The notes under the pieces: generated by a model
Told to the model about the DNA's origin: nothing
Databases searched by the model: none
Seen by the model: the letters and a program-made list of their open reading frames with translations, nothing else
Assembly: GCA_964584325.1 (NCBI GenBank)
Contig: CAZOZP010000002.1
Location: 1-64,000 of the forward strand
Reading direction: 5' to 3'
Length of the DNA stretch: 64,000 bases
From: CAZOZP01 sp964584325
GTDB taxonomy: Bacteria > Bacteroidota > Ignavibacteria > Ignavibacteriales > Melioribacteraceae
Made by a program: the position numbers and the translations under genes
In this document: piece after piece, positions 8,611-16,859 of the stretch
Numbering within the stretch: position 1 is the stretch's first letter
Layout of the letters: each line of letters starts with the position of its first letter

Positions 8611-8656
8611 AGTGAACATTATTTGCGGGAATTGCAGATTGCATTTCCCGCAAATT

Positions 8657-9172
8657 CTAAATTCTTGATCCGTGAACGAATCCTCTGTAAGGTCTTGAAT
8701 GCTGAATTGTGATAAAACATTCACTATCTATTTCTTCAATGATTTTTCTAACTTTTGTAAGATCCTTTCTTTTAATAATTGCAACAAGCAAATGGACTTC
8801 CCCGCTGATTCCCTTACCCGGAATTAAAGTAACACCAAACCTTGAATCCCGAAGACTCTCTGCAATCTCCACTGAATGCTTAATTGAAATAATATTAAGT
8901 TGTACAAATCCTAAAGCAACTCTTTCCTCAAGAGTAATTCCGAGTATATTTCCTAAAGCAAAACCTGAGGCATAACCAATAAGATTTAGCGTATTATCCA
9001 TATGACCAACAATATACCTCATTGCGAAAATCCATATAAGCACTTCAACAAATCCTGCCGAAGCGGCATAATATTTTTTCCCCTGAACAACAAGAATTGT
9101 ACGAAATGTTCCAAAAGTAACATCACAAATACGCATACACATTATTAATAATGCACCGGCAAAAACTTCCAT
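8657..9172 (-). CDS. UPF0316 / DUF2179 membrane protein
   Basis: A 171-residue protein with two or three N-terminal membrane segments (about residues 3-20, 35-55 and 62-82), including the family-typical RTILVVQGKKYYAASAGFVEV and the alternating G/N stretch ASGFALGNILG. A C-terminal DUF2179 domain follows, related to the cytosolic domain of YitT-like proteins (VTLIPGKGISGEVHLLVAIIKR). Its function is unknown; DUF2179 has been suggested to bind small ligands. It stands alone between the convergent CoA-transferase gene and glnN. Confidence 0.82.
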   Translation of the reverse strand: MEVFAGALLIMCMRICDVTFGTFRTILVVQGKKYYAASAGFVEVLIWIFAMRYIVGHMDNTLNLIGYASGFALGNILGITLEERVALGFVQLNIISIKHSVEIAESLRDSRFGVTLIPGKGISGEVHLLVAIIKRKDLTKVRKIIEEIDSECFITIQHSRPYRGFVHGSRI

Positions 9173-9278
9173 ATACTCTCCATTTATTATGAAGAGTAAT
9201 TTAACAATAATAAAATCTTAATTCATCTATATTGAGGAATAAAGTAAACCAGAAACATCCCTCACATTACGATAACCC

Positions 9279-9312
9279 AAAAAAAAACAGGGCAGACACT
9301 TAAGGTCTGCCC
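9279..9312 (-). terminator. Rho-independent terminator of glnN
   Basis: A perfect 8-bp stem, GGGCAGAC (9290-9297) and GTCTGCCC (9305-9312) with a 7-nt loop. Read on the minus strand it is followed by a run of T about nine long (after one CTG step). It lies 30 bp past the glnN stop. Confidence 0.85.
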
Positions 9313-9342
9313 ATAAATAAACTATCATTTTTTCAGTTAATA

Positions 9343-11538
9343 TTACCTTATGAAGAGTAATTCTCTGTATTTGGGCAATGTCCACATTTCGTCATCAACT
9401 ATCATTTCCAGTTTATCAACATTATAACGAATTACATCAAAATATGAGAGTACATTGTCGTGGTAAGCATTCGCTTTTTCTTTCACACTCTCTATCTTAT
9501 TTGCAACTTTGCGGGCTTCTACCATTTCTTCTACATTTTTTGTTATAACTGAAACACGTTCTGCAATTTCTTCAATTAAAACCAAATCCATTGATGATAT
9601 TTTTTCAGCTTTTTCCTGAGGAAATACAGCTCTTGTTTTTGTAACATTATCCAAGAGAATTGCCTGATATCTCTTGGCAACCGGAATTACGTGATTCAGT
9701 ACCAAATCGCCCAGGATTCTTGCTTCAATCTGGATTTTCTTGATATAGGTTTCCCATTTAACTTCGTTTCTCGCATGAAGCTCAACTTCTGTTAATACTC
9801 CTGTTGATTTAAATAATTCAATGCTTGATTCTGAAGTATAAGCTTCAAATATCTTAGGTACGCTGGTTTCACAATCCAATCCTCGTTTTGCGGCTTCAAC
9901 CTTCCACTCATCGCAATACCCGTTACCGTCAAAACGAATTGCTTTTGATTCTTTTATGTATTTCTTTATCACATCAAAAATAGCCTTAGCCTTTGTATCA
10001 CCTTCTGCAATTCTTGCATCAACTTCAGCTTTAAACTGAGTTAATTGTTCGGCAACTGCAGCATTTACAACAGCCATGGCAGAAGAACAATTAGCGGAAG
10101 AACCAATGGCGCGAAACTCAAAACGATTTCCCGTAAATGCAAAAGGAGATGTACGGTTACGATCGGTATTATCAAGAAAAACTTCAGGAATTCTTGCAAT
10201 ACCTAAATGAAGTCGTTTTTTAGCATCCAAAATAATAGCTTCTTCACTTGTACTATTTTCCAGTTTATCCAGAATGCATGTAAGCTGTGTTCCTAAAAAT
10301 ACTGAAACTATAGCAGGCGGTGCTTCGTTTGCTCCAAGTCGGTGAGCATTCTGAGCTGACATTATAGAAGCCTTAAGCAAAGCATTGTGTTTGTGCACAG
10401 CCATTAAAGTATTTACAAGAAAAGTAACAAACTGGAGATTCTCTTCAGGCGTTTTACCGGGGGTAAATAATCCTACTCCCGTATCTGTTCCAATCGACCA
10501 GTTGTTATGCTTTCCTGATCCGTTTACGCCGGCAAAAGGCTTTTCATGGAATAACAAGCGGAATCCGTGTCTGCGGGCTATTCGTCTCATTATAGACATC
10601 ATTAATAAATTCTGATCTACCGAGAGATTGCATTCGCCGAAAATCGGGGCTAATTCAAATTGATTCGGAGCAACTTCGTTGTGCCTTGTTTTTGCCGGAA
10701 TTCCATATTTATAAGCTTCATACTCAATGTCTTTCATAAAGGATGCAACACGGGTAGGAACCGATCCGAAATAATGATCTTCCAATTGCTGATTTTTTGC
10801 GGATTCATGACCAATTAATGTACGTCCGGTGAGCATAAGATCCGGACGCGTGGCATATAAGCCTTCATCAACAAGAAAGTATTCCTGTTCCCAGCCTAAA
10901 TATGAATAAACTTTTTTAACCTTTGGGTCAAATAACTGGCATACAGCAGTAGCAGCTTTATCAACCGCGTGCAATGCTTTAAGCAACGGAGCTTTCATAT
11001 CAAGCGATTCACCTGTATATGAAATGAAAATAGTTGGAATTACAAGAGTATCATCAACAACAAATGCCGGGGATGACGGATCCCATGCAGTATAACCTCT
11101 TGCTTCAAAAGTACTTCTGATACCCCCGCTTGGGAAAGATGACGCATCCGGCTCCTGCTGTGCAAGCAGTTTTCCGGAAAACTCTTCAATCACTGCCTCA
11201 CCCGGACCGGTAACATAATCAATGAATGAATCATGTTTTTCTGCTGTTCCGTCAGTTAACGGCTGAAACCAGTGAGTATAATGAGTAGCACCAAGCTCTA
11301 AAGCCCAGTTTTTCATTCCTGTTGCAACATTGTCTGCAATAGTTGCATCAATCGTAACTCCCTTCTCAATTGCAGAATTAAGAGCCTTCATAATATCTTT
11401 CGACAAATATTTAGACATTACTGCTTTTGTAAAAACATACTTCCCGTAATACTCGGAAGTGAGTCTGGATGGTGGTGTAACACACAAAGCTTTTTTCTTA
11501 AAAGCTTCTTCGACGGCTTTGAATCTTAATGATGACAT
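9343..11538 (-). CDS. glnN: Glutamine synthetase type III
   Basis: GlnN makes glutamine from glutamate, ammonia and ATP. The 731-residue length and C-terminal extension mark the GSIII family, first known from Bacteroides and cyanobacteria, as opposed to the roughly 470-residue GlnA. Visible features are SFPSGGIRSTFEARGYTAWD near residue 130, the catalytic/metal motif HNEVAPNQFELAP near 284-296, and NGSGKHNNWS near 335. A good TAnnTTTG promoter with TTTTG 18 bp upstream sits at 11613-11643, and a strong terminator follows. No PII or amtB gene is nearby. Confidence 0.96.
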   Translation of the reverse strand: MSSLRFKAVEEAFKKKALCVTPPSRLTSEYYGKYVFTKAVMSKYLSKDIMKALNSAIEKGVTIDATIADNVATGMKNWALELGATHYTHWFQPLTDGTAEKHDSFIDYVTGPGEAVIEEFSGKLLAQQEPDASSFPSGGIRSTFEARGYTAWDPSSPAFVVDDTLVIPTIFISYTGESLDMKAPLLKALHAVDKAATAVCQLFDPKVKKVYSYLGWEQEYFLVDEGLYATRPDLMLTGRTLIGHESAKNQQLEDHYFGSVPTRVASFMKDIEYEAYKYGIPAKTRHNEVAPNQFELAPIFGECNLSVDQNLLMMSIMRRIARRHGFRLLFHEKPFAGVNGSGKHNNWSIGTDTGVGLFTPGKTPEENLQFVTFLVNTLMAVHKHNALLKASIMSAQNAHRLGANEAPPAIVSVFLGTQLTCILDKLENSTSEEAIILDAKKRLHLGIARIPEVFLDNTDRNRTSPFAFTGNRFEFRAIGSSANCSSAMAVVNAAVAEQLTQFKAEVDARIAEGDTKAKAIFDVIKKYIKESKAIRFDGNGYCDEWKVEAAKRGLDCETSVPKIFEAYTSESSIELFKSTGVLTEVELHARNEVKWETYIKKIQIEARILGDLVLNHVIPVAKRYQAILLDNVTKTRAVFPQEKAEKISSMDLVLIEEIAERVSVITKNVEEMVEARKVANKIESVKEKANAYHDNVLSYFDVIRYNVDKLEMIVDDEMWTLPKYRELLFIR

Positions 11539-11612
11539 AGTAGTTATTCTGTTAAGTTAATAATATATTGTTTATTAATGCTTTTAACTAAACTTTAGAT
11601 AGTTATCTGGTG

Positions 11613-11643
11613 CAAATATAATAATAATTTAGGCGATACAAAA
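11613..11643 (-). promoter_or_regulatory. Bacteroidota-type promoter of glnN
   Basis: The minus strand reads TTTTG (11639-11643), an 18-bp spacer and TATATTTG (11613-11620). This fits the TTG-N19-TAnnTTTG pattern within 1 bp. It places the transcript start about 60-70 nt before the glnN ATG. Confidence 0.55.
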
Positions 11644-11775
11644 GATTTGCATTACTTTTTTTTAATTTTTTTTAATTTTTTTAAACTTGTGGTTAGATAA
11701 CCGATATACGGGGTATTAAAAAAGGCAGACAAGTGACGGAGTAATTAACCTAAAAATTATTTTTCATTGATGTGT

Positions 11776-11934
11776 TGTTACTAAGATTTCGCACTTGGGT
11801 CGCTGATAGCTTGTTGCTTTCAAGTAACTGCCGAATTTTCAGAAGGGGGACACAGAGGAACTGTGTTAATTCCCCCTCTGTGCCTTCGGGTCTTGGTGGT
11901 AAATATCTCTGTCACCCGTTAATCTGTTACTAAG
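11776..11934. repeat. Diverged second copy of the left-edge repeat
   Basis: 11776-11807 matches 35-67 with a few changes (TGTTACTAAGATTTCGCAC … CGCTGAT). GGTGGTAAA (11896-11904) corresponds to GGCGGTAAA (115-123). 11907-11934 (CTCTGTCACCCGTTAATCTG…) corresponds to 142-165. The order and orientation of the three blocks agree with the left-edge copy, so this is one family of elements, here more decayed. It is non-coding. Confidence 0.7.
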
Positions 11935-11980
11935 TTTCTGCCTTTTTTTGATATATAGCTAATTCGTTAGATAATAATTG

Positions 11981-13219
11981 CTAAATAGTTACCTCTGTGT
12001 TCATATCCAGTTTCCCGGATATATGATCTTTTACTATTCTTTCAGTATCAAGAGCAATCACAAGTTCTTCGTTAGTTGGAATAACAAGAACTCTTGCGCG
12101 AGAATCTATTGAAGAAATGTCAGCAAATCCGTCTGTAAGTTTATTCTTTTCCTGATCAATCCGGATTCCAAGATATTGCATATTTTCACAAACAGAATTT
12201 CTTACATTTATTGAATTCTCACCAATTCCCCCTGTAAATACAAGAGCATCCAAGCCGCCTAAAGCAGCAATATAAGCTCCGATATATTTCTTTACTCTAT
12301 ATGTCATAATATCGTAAGCATCTTTAGCTCTTTTATTTCCATCAGCAACAGCAGCTTCGATCTCTCTCATATCACTGCTTTCACCACTTAATCCGATTAG
12401 TCCGCTATGCTTATTTAAAAGTGTATTTGCTTCCGAAAGATTCAGTCCTTCTTTCCCCATTATATATAGAATTACTGAAGGATCTAAATCCCCGCTGCGA
12501 GTTCCCATAAGAAGGCCTTCAAGAGGTGTAAAACCCATTGTAGTATCCACTGAGCGACCTCCGTCCACTGCAGCCATACTGCATCCGTTACCAAGGTGTG
12601 CTGTAATAATTTTCAATTCTTCAATAGGTTTGCCCAAATATTCTGCTGCCTGTGCAGAAACATACCTATGTGAAGTTCCATGAAATCCGTATTTTCTTAT
12701 TTTATATTTTTTATATAATTCAAACGGTATTCCATACAAATAAGCCTTTGCCGGCATCTGAGTATGAAATGCCGTATCAAAAATGCATACCTGAGGAACT
12801 CCCGGCAAACGCTTCTTTGCAGCTTCAATTCCTCGAATATTCGGCGGATTGTGAAGAGGCGCCAAATCAATATTGTCATTTATGGCTTTAAGAACATTAT
12901 CTGTAATGAGTACTGAACTCTGAAATGTCTCGCCACCATGTACAACTCTATGACCAACTGCTTCAATTTCCGATTTATCTTTAATTACTCCGTGTGATCC
13001 GCTAAGAAGCACGCCTATTACATATTCTATTGCAATTGAATGATCCAGAATTTCTCCCACAATCCTTATCTTGTCTCTGTTTAACGGTTTATGAGATAAG
13101 ACTGCACTGCTCATACCGATTCTTTCAACCATTCCCTTCGCAAGTACTACTTGATTCTCAGTTTCAATAAACTGATATTTTATCGAAGAACTTCCGCAAT
13201 TCAAGACTAAAATTTTCAT
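11981..13219 (-). CDS. ackA: Acetate kinase
   Basis: AckA interconverts acetyl phosphate plus ADP with acetate plus ATP and yields ATP in fermentative acetate production. The 412-residue length is typical. The protein starts with the ASKHA phosphate-binding motif LNCGSSSIKYQ (residues 5-15). It has GHRVVHGG near 86-93, the catalytic FDTAFHTQMP near 150-159, HLGNGCS and FTGGIGEN. Phosphotransacetylase is not in the window. It follows hbd by 8 bp in the same operon. Confidence 0.96.
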   Translation of the reverse strand: MKILVLNCGSSSIKYQFIETENQVVLAKGMVERIGMSSAVLSHKPLNRDKIRIVGEILDHSIAIEYVIGVLLSGSHGVIKDKSEIEAVGHRVVHGGETFQSSVLITDNVLKAINDNIDLAPLHNPPNIRGIEAAKKRLPGVPQVCIFDTAFHTQMPAKAYLYGIPFELYKKYKIRKYGFHGTSHRYVSAQAAEYLGKPIEELKIITAHLGNGCSMAAVDGGRSVDTTMGFTPLEGLLMGTRSGDLDPSVILYIMGKEGLNLSEANTLLNKHSGLIGLSGESSDMREIEAAVADGNKRAKDAYDIMTYRVKKYIGAYIAALGGLDALVFTGGIGENSINVRNSVCENMQYLGIRIDQEKNKLTDGFADISSIDSRARVLVIPTNEELVIALDTERIVKDHISGKLDMNTEVTI

Positions 13220-13227
13220 AAAAACCT

Positions 13228-14163
13228 TTATTCTATTATTTGTCCGTCAGCATTATATTTATAGAAACCTTCACCGCATTTTTTCCCAAGTTTTCTTTCT
13301 CTGACCAATTTTCTAAGAATAGGGCATGGTCTGAATCTCGGTTCGCCTAATGAATTCCAAAGAGTTTCCATCCAGGTAAGAACTTCATCCAGCCCCATAA
13401 GGTCTGCCATTTCAAGCGGTCCCATTCCGAAATCAAAGCCCAGTTTCATAGCAAGATCTATTTCCTTTGCAGTTGCAACTCCTTCCAAAAGAATATACAT
13501 GGCTTCATTCAACAGTGGAACTATTGCCCTTGTGGTAACAAAACCCGGGTACTCATATACCTCAACTGCTTTCTTCCCAATTCTCTTTGCAAACTCCTTT
13601 ACGATCCTTACTGTTTCTTCAGAAGTATCAAGACCTTTAATTAATTCCACAAGCTGAACTTTAGGAACCGGATTCATAAAATGCATCCCGATTATAAATT
13701 CCTTTCTGGAAGTAACTTCAGCTATTTTAGTAAGACTAAGAGTGCTTGTGTTGGAAATAATTATTGTATTTGGTGTTACAATCTGATCCAATATTCTGAA
13801 TACATGTTGTTTAAGCTGAAGATTTTCTTCCACTGCTTCAATAACTATATCGCAATCCTGAACATCATCAAATTCGGTAGTCCAACTGATACGGCTTAAA
13901 ATCAATTTCATTTCGCTCTTTGTCATTGCCCAGCGGGATATTTCTCTTTCCATCGATTCCTGAAGCTTTTTCTTTGCATTTTCCATTACTTCCGGATTTT
14001 TCTCAACAATTAGAACATCAAATGCGGCCGCTGCAACCGTTTGGGCAATACCTTGTCCCATTACTCCGGCTCCGATTATCGCAACTGATTCTATTCTTGG
14101 GGCATCGCCTGCTTTTTGTTCGCTCCCCAGCAGGTCTTTGAGTGTAAGATTCTCTTCGGGCAT
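13228..14163 (-). CDS. 3-hydroxyacyl-CoA (3-hydroxybutyryl-CoA) dehydrogenase
   Basis: An NAD(P)-dependent oxidoreductase of L-3-hydroxyacyl-CoA / acetoacetyl-CoA. The 311-residue protein has a Rossmann motif GAGVMGQGIA at about residues 31-40 after a 22-residue leader, NTSTLSLTKIA near 138, the catalytic HFMNPVP near 161, and a C-terminal dimer domain with FDFGMGPLEMADLMGLD. The length fits single-function Hbd/PaaH rather than FadB. It is first in a two-gene operon with ackA, which hints at a link between acyl-CoA turnover and acetate/ATP formation. A TATTTTTG element is at 14197-14204. Confidence 0.9.
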   Translation of the reverse strand: MPEENLTLKDLLGSEQKAGDAPRIESVAIIGAGVMGQGIAQTVAAAAFDVLIVEKNPEVMENAKKKLQESMEREISRWAMTKSEMKLILSRISWTTEFDDVQDCDIVIEAVEENLQLKQHVFRILDQIVTPNTIIISNTSTLSLTKIAEVTSRKEFIIGMHFMNPVPKVQLVELIKGLDTSEETVRIVKEFAKRIGKKAVEVYEYPGFVTTRAIVPLLNEAMYILLEGVATAKEIDLAMKLGFDFGMGPLEMADLMGLDEVLTWMETLWNSLGEPRFRPCPILRKLVRERKLGKKCGEGFYKYNADGQIIE

Positions 14164-14196
14164 CAGAATACCATTTATTTTATTATTTTAATATTT

Positions 14197-14204
14197 CAAA
14201 AATA
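14197..14204 (-). promoter_or_regulatory. Putative -7 element (TATTTTTG) of hbd-ackA
   Basis: A TAnnTTTG match ending 33 bp before the hbd ATG, in the short divergent gap to recQ. No clear -33 TTG. Confidence 0.38.
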
Positions 14205-14278
14205 ATGAATTGTGCATAATTATTTCTAATCATTTATATGTGATTATCGCAAGTAATTCTTTTTTATGAAGACTTTCT

Positions 14279-16834
14279 ATGAATATATACGATGTATTAA
14301 AAAATCATTACGGATTTAATTCTTTTCGACCCGGGCAGGAAGAAATTATTAATTCGATCATAAATGGCGAAAATGTTCTTGCAGTGCTTCCTACCGGTGC
14401 CGGAAAATCTCTTTGTTATCAGATTCCTGCTCTTCTAAGCCGAACATTTGCAATTGTTATTTCACCTCTTATAGCTCTGATGAAAGATCAGGTTGATACA
14501 CTAAACAGCAATGAAATTATTGCTGCGGCTCTTAACAGTGCACAGGATTTCCGGGAAAATGAGCAGATTTTTACTGACCTTGCGGCAGGTAAAATTAAGC
14601 TTCTATATCTTGCACCTGAAAGGCTTCAAAATATTCGGACAGCAGAAAGGCTCAAATCTCTTTCACCTGAATTTATTTTTGTTGATGAAGCACACTGCAT
14701 AAGTGAATGGGGACATAGTTTCAGGCCTTCATACAGACATATAAAAACATTTTGCGATTTTACGGGAATTGGTGCAATATCGGCTTTTACTGCAACTGCC
14801 ACACCGGATGTAAGAGATGATATAATTGAACAACTCGGTTTAAAAGATCCCAAAATTTTTGTGCGTGGGTTCGAAAGAAAAAATCTAAACGTAAAAATTA
14901 TTAATACTACGCAAAAAGATGAAAAATGTTTTGAGATTTTGAAAAAATTCAAAGGTAGTGCAATTATTTATTGCTCAACAAGAAAAAGCACTGAAATTGT
15001 TTCAGATTATTTGAAATCCAGAGGCATCAATTGCAATTATTACCATGCCGGTCTGAATCCACAGTTAAGGAAACTCATCCAGGATGATTTCATTAAAGGA
15101 AGACTTAATGTAATTGCGGCTACAAATGCATTCGGGATGGGTATTGATAAGAAAGATATTCGCGTTGTTATTCATTACAATGCTCCGGGTTCAATAGAAA
15201 ACTATTATCAAGAGATAGGTCGGGCAGGAAGAGACGGGAATATTTCATCATCATTTATGCTATATGAATATAAAGATAAATCCATACAGGAATTTTTCAT
15301 CAGGAACAGCCATCCCACAGTTGAACAGATAAAAGAGACTTATTCTATAATTTGCAGCATTAACCAGATTGCCGCAGGAAGTGAATTCAGCAAACCAATC
15401 AGTATAGACAGGAATACTCTACAGATTCTTGATAAACAGGGACTTAAACACGCATTAGTAATATCATCGCTCAATATTCTGGCTGATGCCGGCTACTTAA
15501 AGGAAAATTCTGTAAACGATAATTATTATGTGATAATAAATTACTCTCCGGAAGAACTTCGCTCTTTTCTTAAATCAGCAGAAGATTATACTACACGCGA
15601 TTTGCTTATTACTCTGTTGAAAACAGCGGGGAACGATATTTTTATTTCCAGGCAGAAACTTCCTGTTGAAAAAATTTCTGAATATTTAGGCTTGAAGAAG
15701 GAAGATATTATTTACCAGCTTAATTTGCTTTCAGATGGAGGAATAATTGATCTTGAAAGACCATTTCTTAATCCGTCGTATTTTCTTATCGGAAAACGTG
15801 TTCACATATCATCGCTAAATATTAATTCCGGCAGGATTATCAAAAATCTTGAAAATGCTTTTAAAAAACTTAACTCACTAATCAGATATGTAGAAAGTAA
15901 GGACTGCCGTTTTAATTTTATTCTTAAGTATTTCGGTGAAAATAACGATGGTTTCAAATGCGGACATTGCGATAACTGCAGAGGTGATTCCGATTCTACG
16001 GATGCTGATGAATACGCCGGAGAATTTATCATCGAAACTCTACGTGAAGCCGGATGTGCAATGGAAAGAAAAAAACTTATCGCTATACTAATTAATAATA
16101 ATTCGTATGGAACATTTAAACATTCCGGAGCTTTAGCAAATCACAGCGAAAAAGAGTTTGACAACGCTATTTCACTATTAATTGCCAGAGGCATTATAAA
16201 AAACACATCATCAAATACTTACGAACTGAGCATCTGCGATATCCCGGGAAGTCCTGATATTGCCAATCTTGATTTCGATTATGAACTCAGACTTAAAGTA
16301 CTTACAAAACTTAGGGAATGCCGTCGTGATATTTCGAAAAAATATCTACAACCGCCTGAAATGATTTGTCCGGACAGTATCCTAAATCAGATATCTCAGA
16401 GGATGCCTGCAAACGAAGCGGATTTAATGAAAATTCCCGGATATACTAAGTGGATGCTTAATAAAACGGGAGAGGAATTCATCGAGGTAATCAGCGAATT
16501 TAATATTGCTGCAATATCGGCCGGGAATAATTACTCTCAAGATGAAAATACTATTCGCGTAAAAGATCTAATCCAAAAAAAATATTCCCTGAAGGAAATT
16601 TGCACTTTAACCCGAAAAAATATTAATGAAATTGTTCTTACAATAGAATCGCTGATTACAATGGACACAACTGTAGATATCTCTTATATATTTTCTGCCG
16701 ATGATATCGTAAAATATAAGAATCAAGAGAATTTAGGAAATACGGATTTAAGAATTATTCGGGAAAACACCGGGATGGATTCTGCAACAATCAGGTTGCT
16801 TCGAACGGGGTTTAAAACAGGCTGTCTTAAATAA
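14279..16834 (+). CDS. recQ: ATP-dependent DNA helicase RecQ
   Basis: A 3'-5' DNA helicase for recombination and repair. The 851-residue protein has Walker A LPTGAGKSLCYQ near residue 38, the DEAH box VDEAHCISEWGHSFRPSY near 136, and helicase motif VI QEIGRAGRDG near 315. A RecQ-Ct zinc site (CRFNF…CGHCDNC) lies near 545-570 and an HRDC-like domain near 675-740. A C-terminal helix-turn-helix tail of about 100 residues follows; the long form is common in Bacteroidota-like lineages. The last codons form one arm of a terminator hairpin shared with the converging RNA helicase gene. Confidence 0.95.
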   Translation: MNIYDVLKNHYGFNSFRPGQEEIINSIINGENVLAVLPTGAGKSLCYQIPALLSRTFAIVISPLIALMKDQVDTLNSNEIIAAALNSAQDFRENEQIFTDLAAGKIKLLYLAPERLQNIRTAERLKSLSPEFIFVDEAHCISEWGHSFRPSYRHIKTFCDFTGIGAISAFTATATPDVRDDIIEQLGLKDPKIFVRGFERKNLNVKIINTTQKDEKCFEILKKFKGSAIIYCSTRKSTEIVSDYLKSRGINCNYYHAGLNPQLRKLIQDDFIKGRLNVIAATNAFGMGIDKKDIRVVIHYNAPGSIENYYQEIGRAGRDGNISSSFMLYEYKDKSIQEFFIRNSHPTVEQIKETYSIICSINQIAAGSEFSKPISIDRNTLQILDKQGLKHALVISSLNILADAGYLKENSVNDNYYVIINYSPEELRSFLKSAEDYTTRDLLITLLKTAGNDIFISRQKLPVEKISEYLGLKKEDIIYQLNLLSDGGIIDLERPFLNPSYFLIGKRVHISSLNINSGRIIKNLENAFKKLNSLIRYVESKDCRFNFILKYFGENNDGFKCGHCDNCRGDSDSTDADEYAGEFIIETLREAGCAMERKKLIAILINNNSYGTFKHSGALANHSEKEFDNAISLLIARGIIKNTSSNTYELSICDIPGSPDIANLDFDYELRLKVLTKLRECRRDISKKYLQPPEMICPDSILNQISQRMPANEADLMKIPGYTKWMLNKTGEEFIEVISEFNIAAISAGNNYSQDENTIRVKDLIQKKYSLKEICTLTRKNINEIVLTIESLITMDTTVDISYIFSADDIVKYKNQENLGNTDLRIIRENTGMDSATIRLLRTGFKTGCLK

Positions 16835-16853
16835 GCATTATTCAAGACAGCCT
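16819..16853. terminator. Bidirectional terminator between recQ and the DEAD-box helicase
   Basis: A perfect 10-bp inverted repeat, AGGCTGTCTT (16819-16828) and AAGACAGCCT (16844-16853). The left arm lies inside the last codons of recQ (stop at 16832-16834). On the minus strand the stem is followed by TGTTTT, so it fits best as the terminator of the RNA helicase. It can also fold at the recQ 3' end. Confidence 0.7.
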
Positions 16854-16859
16854 TAATAA

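Larger units (their letters stand above)
11539..11980. other. Intergenic region between glnN and ackA with degenerate repeat copy
   Basis: 442 bp without a gene. The glnN-proximal part holds the glnN promoter and a T-rich tract (11650-11690). The ackA-proximal part holds segments related to the repeat at 1-244 (see 11776-11934) and a local hairpin: ACACAG/CTGTGT around 11850, with overlapping CACAGAGG/CCTCTGTG arms. No SD-preceded small ORF was found. Confidence 0.6.
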
